Source of the DNA: Actinomycetes bacterium
GTDB taxonomy: Bacteria > Actinomycetota > Aquicultoria > CAJVYJ01 > JAUVQD01
DNA length: 6,581 nt
Assembly (NCBI GenBank): GCA_030605305.1
Contig: JAUWIO010000044.1
Location: forward strand, 1-6,581
Direction of reading: 5' to 3'
The notes beneath the pieces are model-generated. The model made no database searches. It was given only the letters and a program-made list of their open reading frames with translations, and was not told where the DNA came from. Of the stretch, positions 1 through 4,989 are shown one piece after another; the first letter of the stretch is position 1; every line of letters begins with the position of its first letter. A program made the translations under genes and the position numbers.

Positions 1-393
1 GACCTTCAGATCGGCGCCCGCCAACAGGACGGGACGGCCGTTTATTTCTACCTTATCGAGTAGTTTGGGGGAGGCGCTCCGGAATGCGCCGGTCGTCTTC
101 GCCACCGATTCGACACCGGCAATTTCTTGGCGACCGAGAGTTTCAGTGACGGCCCGATTGACGCTGGCCAAGCTGACGCCGCCGTAATCAAGATCCATAC
201 TGACGGTCCGGGGCGAGATAATGATGTTGAAACCGTAATCGTCCAACTTTTCTTCGACGGCGCCGGCGATCGAACGGTTGATAGAGACGACGGTAACTAA
301 GGTGGCTACAGCCAAAGCCAGGCCCACGACCATCAAGGCGATCTTTCCCTTTCTCATGATGATGTTCCTTATGATGATCGTTGTGATGCTCAT
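1..393 (-). CDS. FtsX/MacB-type ABC transporter permease, N-terminal part (runs off left edge)
   Basis: The frame is open from an ATG at 393 to the window edge (131 codons), so the C-terminal part lies outside. It starts with a short basic cytoplasmic stretch (residues 1-17), one hydrophobic membrane segment (about 18-40), then the beginning of an extracytoplasmic MacB-PCD-like domain with DDYGFNIIISP and DYGGVSLASV. It aligns without a gap over the first 33 residues with the neighbouring permease and shares YGGVSL.SV, so the two are paralogs, probably forming a heterodimer served by an ATPase encoded outside the window. The start follows AGGAG (402-398), which overlaps the upstream TAG stop; only 7 bases separate the genes, so translation is probably coupled. 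An internal ATG at 357 also has an AAGGA upstream, but the paralog alignment favours 393. Membership of the FtsX/MacB superfamily is secure; the substrate is unknown. Confidence 0.88.
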   Translation of the reverse strand, partial: MSITTIIIRNIIMRKGKIALMVVGLALAVATLVTVVSINRSIAGAVEEKLDDYGFNIIISPRTVSMDLDYGGVSLASVNRAVTETLGRQEIAGVESVAKTTGAFRSASPKLLDKVEINGRPVLLAGADLKV

Positions 394-397
394 TTCG

Positions 398-402
398 CTC
401 CT
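398..402 (-). promoter_or_regulatory. Shine-Dalgarno AGGAG overlapping the upstream stop codon
   Basis: On the minus strand the sequence TAGGAGCGAAATG joins the stop of the upstream permease (403-401), an AGGAG ribosome site and the ATG of the downstream permease (393). This arrangement supports termination-reinitiation coupling and equal production of the two subunits. The spacer is short, 4 bases. Confidence 0.7.
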
Positions 403-1561
403 AGATATCGTTGAGGGCCGTCAACGGGCTGAGTCGGGCGGCCGTTATTGCCGGGTAGAGGCTCGACACTATTGTCAGCAGGATAGTTCCCAGTACGGCA
501 AAGTAGGCAGTGGTCGGATCGAAGGCCATCGGAACGCTCAGGCCCAGCACGGGCGCCGACAAGACGGCCGCACCGACCCCGAGTAAATAGCCGACTAGGC
601 CGCCGAAGAGAGCCAGCAAGACAACCTCGAAGAGAATGATCTCCAGAATATTCAGACCCCGAAAACCGACCGCGCGAAAGATGCCGATCTCGCGGCGCCG
701 CTCTCTAACGGCAGCCGTCATATTGGCGAAGATTATCATGCTCCCGGAGAATCCGACCGCCAGTGATAGAACTAAGGCAAAGAGGTTGAATTGTGTGACC
801 ACCCGGTTACGGGCCTTCGAGGCTTGAGCAACGGCAGCGACGTCGGCATGGGGCAGCTTTTCCAGGGTCTGTCCGACTATCACCTCGATGGGGCAATCGT
901 AACACCAGGCTGCTACCTCCATCAGGTCGAGCTGACCGGGGCGGTCGAAGAGGCGTTGCGCGCTCTGTAGTCCGATATATAGAGGCCGGTCCTCTTCTGA
1001 GCCGATTTCTTCGAGGACGCCGACTACCTTAAATGTTTCTCCATTAACTTCTACGCTGTCTCCCGGCGCCAGTCCGAGGTCGCGGGCGGCATGGGCGCCG
1101 GCGAGGGCTTCGTGCCGGCCCTGGCGCGCCTCGCGGCCGCCGTTCAACTTCCACCATTTTTTGATGCGGAGTTCGTCCTCAAACCGGACGCCGACGACGA
1201 GAGCGTCGCGGTCCTTGATGGTGGCCGCCCCGATGATCTTAGGGGAAATGACGGCTAGGTTTTCGTTGTTCTTAATGGTCCTGAGCTTAGCGACATCTTC
1301 GTTTCGCAATGTTTGCTCTGTCGGCGCAACCGAGCCGAGACTGACGCCGCCGTAAGATAGGGCCAACTCGTCCTGCTTGGGAACGATGACCATATTCGAG
1401 CCGTACTCGTCCAATTGTCGTTGAAAATCCAGCTGCATCATATTGGAGAGCGAATTCAGCGCCACGATCGTGGCCACGGCGACGATCAAGGCCACGCTCA
1501 AGAAGCCGACCCGGCCGCGGTGGTTCCAAATATTCTTGAGACTGACTCTTTCCAGGCGCAT
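401..1561 (-). CDS. FtsX/MacB-type ABC transporter permease
   Basis: This is a 386-residue integral membrane permease with the usual four-segment MacB/FtsX layout: TM1 about 18-40, a large extracytoplasmic domain about 41-253, TM2 about 257-281, TM3 about 307-337, TM4 about 350-370. The cytoplasmic loop RRREIGIFRAVGF (288-300) is the typical coupling region toward the ATPase, and the end YPAITAARLSPLTAL is the family's conserved tail. The motif DEYGSNMVIVP...LSYGGVSLGSV matches the downstream paralog. A CYDC pair (residues 220 and 223) lies in the extracytoplasmic domain and could bind metal or form a disulfide. Start choice: the frame stays open to ATG 1612 and GTG 1624, but those overlap the terminator's U-tract and lower stem. 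ATG 1561 has GGAAG five bases upstream and aligns exactly with the paralog's start. Paired permeases of this kind occur in Fet/Ftr-like metal clusters and in other ABC systems; the substrate is unresolved. Confidence 0.9.
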   Translation of the reverse strand: MRLERVSLKNIWNHRGRVGFLSVALIVAVATIVALNSLSNMMQLDFQRQLDEYGSNMVIVPKQDELALSYGGVSLGSVAPTEQTLRNEDVAKLRTIKNNENLAVISPKIIGAATIKDRDALVVGVRFEDELRIKKWWKLNGGREARQGRHEALAGAHAARDLGLAPGDSVEVNGETFKVVGVLEEIGSEEDRPLYIGLQSAQRLFDRPGQLDLMEVAAWCYDCPIEVIVGQTLEKLPHADVAAVAQASKARNRVVTQFNLFALVLSLAVGFSGSMIIFANMTAAVRERRREIGIFRAVGFRGLNILEIILFEVVLLALFGGLVGYLLGVGAAVLSAPVLGLSVPMAFDPTTAYFAVLGTILLTIVSSLYPAITAARLSPLTALNDI

Positions 1562-1612
1562 TTTGTCTTCCGTCGTCAGCTCCGGCTCCCGCCGGATTGA
1601 GTGTTTGGGCAT

Positions 1613-1645
1613 AAAAAACCCCACAGGCTCAGGTAAGCCGATGGG
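1613..1645 (-). terminator. intrinsic terminator in the permease leader
   Basis: On the minus strand CCCAT (1645-1641) faces GTGGG (1624-1620), with the T1641/G1624 pair a U-G wobble. After one C/T mismatch, GGCT (1639-1636) pairs with AGCC (1629-1626) around a 6-base loop TACCTG. One G and then six T follow (1618-1613). That is nine pairs plus a U6 tract, a good intrinsic terminator. It faces into the permease gene rather than away from one, so an attenuation role is more likely than end-of-gene termination. Confidence 0.6.
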
Positions 1646-1692
1646 TATTGATCCCGCACACTAAGAAGCGCACAGCTACCTATACGATTTCG

Positions 1693-1702
1693 CTTGCCTG
1701 AA
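1693..1702 (-). repeat. TTCAGGCAAG motif, copy C (permease leader)
   Basis: An exact copy of the 10-mer on the minus strand, 8 bases after the predicted -10 box, so at about +3 of the permease transcript. With its context it reads TTCAGGCAAGCGAA, near-identical to copy B (TTCAGGCAAGCAAA). The bases ATTCAG precede it, as they also do, at a different spacing, before copy A. Confidence 0.65.
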
Positions 1703-1710
1703 CGCTCTGA

Positions 1711-1739
1711 ATGTTAGCAGATTGGCGGGGGGCGAGCAA
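1711..1739 (-). promoter_or_regulatory. predicted sigma-70-type promoter for the permease operon
   Basis: TTGCTC (1739-1734), a 17-base spacer and TAACAT (1716-1711) on the minus strand. The -10 box is identical to that of the cupredoxin promoter. The -35 box keeps TTG but is otherwise weak, which leaves room for an activator. The predicted start is near 1704. Confidence 0.5.
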
Positions 1740-1799
1740 GGGCGGAGGCCGCCTGTTTACATTAACGCCTCCAAACACAGTGCTGGTCACATACATATC

Positions 1800-1828
1800 T
1801 TGAATAGGATACCCCGGCTTGGTATGAT
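1800..1828 (+). promoter_or_regulatory. predicted sigma-70-type promoter for the Met-rich small protein
   Basis: TTGAAT (1800-1805), exactly 17 bases, then TATGAT (1823-1828). The predicted start is near 1835, giving a leader of about 34 bases that holds motif copy A and the ribosome site GAGG (1860-1863). Confidence 0.62.
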
Positions 1829-1840
1829 TCAGCAGTAAGG

Positions 1841-1850
1841 TTCAGGCAAG
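1841..1850 (+). repeat. TTCAGGCAAG motif, copy A (small protein leader)
   Basis: An exact 10-mer, 12 bases after the predicted -10 box and 18 bases before the ATG. A TTCAG at 1828-1832 precedes it with a 13-base period. The last four bases, CAAG, can form a small CAAG/CTTG hairpin with 1855-1858 just before the ribosome site, so an RNA-level effect is possible. Confidence 0.65.
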
Positions 1851-1868
1851 TAGACTTGTGAGGTGTGC

Positions 1869-2189
1869 ATGGAAAGACTTCTCCCAGTATTGTTGATCGT
1901 GTTAATCGTGATCGCTTTACCGACCCTGGCTCAAGCTGAAGACCAGCCGGTTCCCGGCGGCTCGGGCCAAGGATCGGCGGGCTCTGGGGCCGGAGACATG
2001 GACGGCATGGACATGGGCGGGTCCGGAAGTGCGGCTCCCGGTGACCCCAACTATAAGCCGGCTGAGTTCAGGGCGGACGACGGTGGCATGGCGGCGCTCG
2101 TAGCGCTGGTGTTCGGCTTCCCGGTGGTTGTTTGGTTGATCGTCCGGACCATCAAGAAGTCCGCCCGATCACGCAGGTCCGTGCGTTGA
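1869..2189 (+). CDS. small secreted/membrane-anchored Met-Gly-Asp-rich protein of unknown function
   Basis: A protein of 106 residues that I cannot place in a named family. Residues 1-23 form a clear signal peptide with a likely cleavage after LAQA. Residues about 24-60 are a low-complexity Gly/Ser/Asp stretch with DMDGMDMGG near its centre. Residues about 74-93 form a membrane segment (MAALVALVFGFPVVVWLIV), followed by a strongly basic tail (KKSARSRRS), so the mature part faces outward and the tail inward. The methionine cluster resembles Met-rich Cu(I)-binding stretches of copper-resistance proteins such as PcoB/CopB, and the next gene encodes a cupredoxin, so a metal-handling role is inferred. 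The ATG at 1869 is chosen over GTG 1863 because GAGG lies five bases before it; the GTG would overlap that site. A promoter and motif copy A stand upstream. Confidence 0.82.
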   Translation: MERLLPVLLIVLIVIALPTLAQAEDQPVPGGSGQGSAGSGAGDMDGMDMGGSGSAAPGDPNYKPAEFRADDGGMAALVALVFGFPVVVWLIVRTIKKSARSRRSVR

Positions 2190-2206
2190 CTCTATCCTCA
2201 CATCGC

Positions 2207-2220
2207 CGGGCCGCCGCCCG
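2207..2220 (+). terminator. GC hairpin after the Met-rich gene (weak terminator)
   Basis: CGGGC (2207-2211) pairs with GCCCG (2216-2220) around a CGCC loop, 17 bases past the stop codon. The following TCGTT is a poor U-tract, so termination would be partial. It ends just before the next promoter's -35 box. Confidence 0.3.
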
Positions 2221-2223
2221 TCG

Positions 2224-2252
2224 TTGACAGGACGATACGTAATGCGTAACAT
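2224..2252 (+). promoter_or_regulatory. predicted sigma-70-type promoter for the cupredoxin gene
   Basis: A consensus TTGACA (2224-2229), a 17-base spacer and TAACAT (2247-2252). The predicted start is near 2259. The spacer holds the inverted repeat TACG-TAATG-CGTA (2236-2248), and AACA-TT-TGTT (2248-2257) overlaps the -10 box; both are possible operators. This gives the gene its own promoter despite sitting 105 bases after the Met-rich gene. Confidence 0.65.
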
Positions 2253-2270
2253 TTGTTGCGCTATTTAATG

Positions 2271-2280
2271 TTCAGGCAAG
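2271..2280 (+). repeat. TTCAGGCAAG motif, copy B (cupredoxin leader)
   Basis: An exact 10-mer, 18 bases after the predicted -10 box and 14 bases before the ATG, immediately upstream of the AAAGGAG ribosome site. A protein or RNA bound here could block ribosome entry as well as act on transcription. Confidence 0.65.
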
Positions 2281-2294
2281 CAAAGGAGTCCCGC

Positions 2295-2768
2295 ATGCGT
2301 TCTTCCCACCGTTTCTTCACCCGTCTCGCCCCGATAGTTCTTTTTGGACTGTCACTTTTTCTGTTGGCCGGTTGTGCCGGCAACAGCGGTTCCGCGGCGG
2401 ACCAGACGACCACCGAGCCGTCAGTGGAGGCACCGAGTGGCGGAAGCGACGGCGGGACCAGCGACGCGGGTATTGATGACGTTGCCCAGGACGCGAACGA
2501 CGCGCAGGCTGCCGATGACGATCGCGTTAGTGTCGATATCGCCGACTTTCTGTTCTCGCCTGCGGAGATACGGATAAAGGCCGGAACGATCGTAGTCTGG
2601 ACAAATAAAGACGGCGCCCCTCATCAGGTCCATGCGGACGACGACGCCTATCAACTTAGCGTGATCAGCCAGGGAGCGCAGTCCGAGCAGGTTTTCTCAG
2701 CCCCTGGCACTTACACTTATCACTGCCATCTCCATCCGAACATGAAAGCAACCGTTATCGTCGAATAA
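2295..2768 (+). CDS. cupredoxin lipoprotein (amicyanin/plastocyanin-like blue copper protein)
   Basis: A 157-residue predicted lipoprotein. A signal peptide ends in the lipobox LLAGC, with lipidated Cys27. An acidic Gly/Ser/Asp linker (about 28-76) tethers a type 1 copper domain (about 77-157). Ligands are visible: His110 in GAPHQV, then Cys144, His147 and Met150 in YHCHLHPNM, spaced C-x2-H-x2-M exactly as in amicyanin. It should carry one electron, or bind copper, on the outer face of the membrane. The ATG at 2295 is chosen because AAAGGAG lies six bases upstream; in-frame starts at 2253 (TTG) and 2268 (ATG) lack such a site and would put residues before the signal peptide. It has its own promoter and motif copy B. 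The electron partner is unknown; the adjoining permease pair and Met-rich protein suggest metal transport or oxidation. The fold and the copper site are secure. Confidence 0.94.
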   Translation: MRSSHRFFTRLAPIVLFGLSLFLLAGCAGNSGSAADQTTTEPSVEAPSGGSDGGTSDAGIDDVAQDANDAQAADDDRVSVDIADFLFSPAEIRIKAGTIVVWTNKDGAPHQVHADDDAYQLSVISQGAQSEQVFSAPGTYTYHCHLHPNMKATVIVE

Positions 2769-2775
2769 CCTTTGC

Positions 2776-2781
2776 TATGAT
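2776..2781 (+). promoter_or_regulatory. recG: -10 box placed for leaderless recG transcription
   Basis: TATGAT ends six bases before the recG ATG at 2788, so the expected start nucleotide falls on the A of the ATG. No Shine-Dalgarno sequence is present in the 19-base gap. No good -35 box is seen at 16-18 bases, as is common for leaderless promoters of the TANNNT type. Confidence 0.45.
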
Positions 2782-2787
2782 TGACGC

Positions 2788-4887
2788 ATGAGCGTCACTC
2801 GGCCGGCTTCCTGGGAAGCCCCTATTGAAGAACTGACCGGCGTCGGCCCTAGGCTGGCGGCGACGCTGCACGGCCTCGACATCCGCACGGTTGCCGACCT
2901 CCTGCGCCATTATCCCCATCGCTATCTCGATCTTGGGACAGTCAAGCGGATCGGCGATATCAAGGAAGGCGACGAGGTCACGGTAGTCGGCGAGGTGCGA
3001 GACACCGAGAGCAGGGCTGCCCGCCGGGGACGCCTCAACATCTTGACGGTGACTATCTTCGACGGGACAGGATATCTCGACGGGATCTGGTTCAATCAGA
3101 ATTTCATCGGCGAGCGGTTGAAGCCGGGGACACGAGTCGCTTTTAGCGGCAAGACGACTTGGCGGTGTTCGAGATTGCAGATGAACGGGCCGTTCTACGA
3201 TGTCCTGGATGACGAGAGCGGCGAGTCGGGCGCGAATACCGCTCGTATCATCCCGGGCCACCCGGCGACTGCCAAACTCTCCGCCGCCAGGCTGCGCAAG
3301 CTGATCGAGCGGGCGGTGAGCGATTTTGCGGACATGCTGCCGGAAATACTCCCCGAAGCGCTACGGCGACGCTATAAGCTGCCCGGCCTGGCTCAGTCTA
3401 TCCGCGACATCCATTTTCCCTCTGATCTCGAGTCTCTCAAAGCAGCCCGGAGGCGATTGGTCTTCGATGAGCTATTCGTTCTTCAAGTCGGCCTCGTGGC
3501 CAAGAAGCGCTGGGTCGAGCGTGAGGCCCGCGGGATCAGCCATCAAATAGATAAGAGATTGCTCGATCCGTTTTATCAGGCCCTGACCTGGCGTTTGACT
3601 GCCGACCAGACCAAGGTCTTGGGCGATATCAAGGCGGATCTGGAATCGGACCGGCCGATGAACCGACTTCTTTTGGGTGAAGTCGGTTCAGGCAAGACTG
3701 TGGTGGCTGCCGCGGCCATGCTGATGGTGGTGGAGGGTGGCCATCAGGCCGCCTTGATGTCGCCGACGGAAGTCCTGGCCGAGCAGCATTACTTGAACCT
3801 GCGCGAGCAGCTGGAGGCGCTGGGATTGAAGGTGGTATTGGTTCTTGGCGGGCGCACAGCTGTCGCCCGTGAAGCCGCGGCCGCGGCCGCCTCGGGCGAG
3901 GCCGATATCATCATCGGGACCCACAGCTTGATACAAGAGGATATCGACTTCGCCCGGTTGGGGTTGGTCGTCATCGATGAACAGCACCGTTTCGGTGTCC
4001 GCCAGCGACTGGATCTGCGGAGCAAAGGGGATGATCCGGACTTGCTCGTGATGACCGCCACCCCCATACCGCGGACGATGGCCCTGACTCTCTACGGCGA
4101 TTTGGATGTCTCGACTATCAGGGGCCGTCCGGGGGGGCGGTCCGTCGCCGATCACATCAAGACCATCCATGTGCCGGAAGCCAAGCGTGCCCGCGCCTAC
4201 AAATTGATCAAGCGCGAGGTGGCCGCCGGGCGCCGGGCATATATCGTCTGCCCTCTCGTCGAGGACTCCGACAAACTCGAGGCCAAGTCGGTCCTGCGCG
4301 AGGCGGAACATGTCCGAACCGAAATCTTCCCGGAATTGCGAGTAGGTCTGCTCCATGGGCGGATGTCTTCAAGTGAAAAAGAAACGGTCATGTCGGCTTT
4401 TCGCGCCGGCGATCTCGCCATCTTAGTCGCCACGACCGTTATCGAGGTCGGTGTCGATGTACCGGAGGCCACCGTCATGATGATCGAACACGCCGAACGC
4501 TTCGGTCTTTCGCAACTGCATCAGTTGCGGGGCCGGGTGGGCCGGGGTGAATGGCCGTCGCACTGCCTGCTCTTTGCGGATGCGAAGACGGAGGAAGGCC
4601 GAGCGCGGATCGAGGCCGTCACGTCTATCAGCGACGGTTTCGAGTTGGCCGAAACTGACTTGGAGATACGCGGGGAAGGGCAGCTCTTCGGGGAGCGTCA
4701 ATCCGGGTTGCCTGACCTAAAACTGGCTAAGCTTTCCAAGCACCTTAACGTGCTCGAAGTGGCCAGGCGGGAAGCGTTTGCTTTGCTGGACGATGACCCA
4801 AAGCTGCGCCGGCCCGAGCACGTGGCCTTACGGAGCGAGTTGCGCCACCGGTTCGCCGGTAATCTTGAATGGCTGATGAGCGGCTGA
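2788..4887 (+). CDS. recG: ATP-dependent DNA helicase RecG
   Basis: A complete superfamily 2 helicase of 699 residues, close to the family's usual length. It remodels stalled replication forks and branch-migrates recombination junctions in the cytoplasm. An N-terminal helix-hairpin-like segment (LTGVGPRLAATL) leads into the OB-fold wedge domain (about 45-150) that splits the fork. The motor follows: Walker A GEVGSGKT (297-304), the DEQHRFG box (397-403), TATPIPRT (423-430), the second RecA-like lobe with TTVIEVGVDVP (549-559), and the arginine-finger motif QLRGRVGRG (579-587). The C-terminal region keeps the TRG/hook-like end. All key residues are present, so it should be active. It starts 19 bases after the cupredoxin stop with no ribosome site but a TATGAT box, so it is probably expressed independently. 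It has no obvious functional tie to the metal-type genes. Confidence 0.98.
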   Translation: MSVTRPASWEAPIEELTGVGPRLAATLHGLDIRTVADLLRHYPHRYLDLGTVKRIGDIKEGDEVTVVGEVRDTESRAARRGRLNILTVTIFDGTGYLDGIWFNQNFIGERLKPGTRVAFSGKTTWRCSRLQMNGPFYDVLDDESGESGANTARIIPGHPATAKLSAARLRKLIERAVSDFADMLPEILPEALRRRYKLPGLAQSIRDIHFPSDLESLKAARRRLVFDELFVLQVGLVAKKRWVEREARGISHQIDKRLLDPFYQALTWRLTADQTKVLGDIKADLESDRPMNRLLLGEVGSGKTVVAAAAMLMVVEGGHQAALMSPTEVLAEQHYLNLREQLEALGLKVVLVLGGRTAVAREAAAAAASGEADIIIGTHSLIQEDIDFARLGLVVIDEQHRFGVRQRLDLRSKGDDPDLLVMTATPIPRTMALTLYGDLDVSTIRGRPGGRSVADHIKTIHVPEAKRARAYKLIKREVAAGRRAYIVCPLVEDSDKLEAKSVLREAEHVRTEIFPELRVGLLHGRMSSSEKETVMSAFRAGDLAILVATTVIEVGVDVPEATVMMIEHAERFGLSQLHQLRGRVGRGEWPSHCLLFADAKTEEGRARIEAVTSISDGFELAETDLEIRGEGQLFGERQSGLPDLKLAKLSKHLNVLEVARREAFALLDDDPKLRRPEHVALRSELRHRFAGNLEWLMSG

Positions 4888-4989
4888 ATCACTGATCGGA
4901 CCGCCTCGATGATCGACCGGTACCGAGAGGTTAGCTTGCATGGGGCCAATATATCGAGTCGTAATGCTGATTGAGAAAGCGCTCATAAA

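Larger units (their letters stand above)
1562..1704 (-). promoter_or_regulatory. long 5' leader of the permease operon, candidate attenuation switch
   Basis: From the predicted transcription start near 1704 to the ATG at 1561 the leader is about 143 bases. It begins with the TTCAGGCAAG motif (1702-1693) and contains an intrinsic terminator (1645-1613). Bases 1703-1692 can pair with 1638-1627, inside the terminator stem and loop: 12 positions, with one C/A mismatch and one U-G pair. The two structures exclude each other, as in terminator/antiterminator control. I recognise no named riboswitch class. The structure is read by eye and not folded by program. Confidence 0.5.

Noticed and set aside
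278..586. A 102-codon open frame on the plus strand with a Met/hydrophobic start
   Set aside because: It spans the antisense of two real permease genes and their junction; the hydrophobic run mirrors the coding of the first permease's start.
1613..1704. Known riboswitch class (yybP-ykoY, NiCo, fluoride, cobalamin) in the permease leader
   Set aside because: None of their hallmark conserved segments could be found by eye.
1741..1753. GGCGG-AGG-CCGCC hairpin in the divergent region
   Set aside because: A stem of five with a three-base loop and no U-tract on either strand; not supported as a terminator.
2755..3261. A 168-codon open frame on the minus strand
   Set aside because: It is antisense to the conserved N-terminal domain of recG, with no recognisable domain.
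3687..3696. A fourth exact TTCAGGCAAG, inside recG
   Set aside because: It encodes part of the Walker A motif (Gly-Ser-Gly-Lys codons), so coding constraint explains it. It is not near a promoter and is not counted with the three intergenic copies.
3688..4356. A 222-codon open frame on the minus strand
   Set aside because: It lies wholly inside recG, lacks a plausible ribosome site, and its protein is low-complexity and His/Gly/Gln-rich as expected of an antisense shadow.
4888..4989. Possible bidirectional terminator between the convergent recG and CcdA genes
   Set aside because: I found only short palindromes (TCGAT-G-ATCGA, CGGTACCG) and a four-pair TGAG/CTCA stem, none followed by a U-tract. 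No terminator is claimed.
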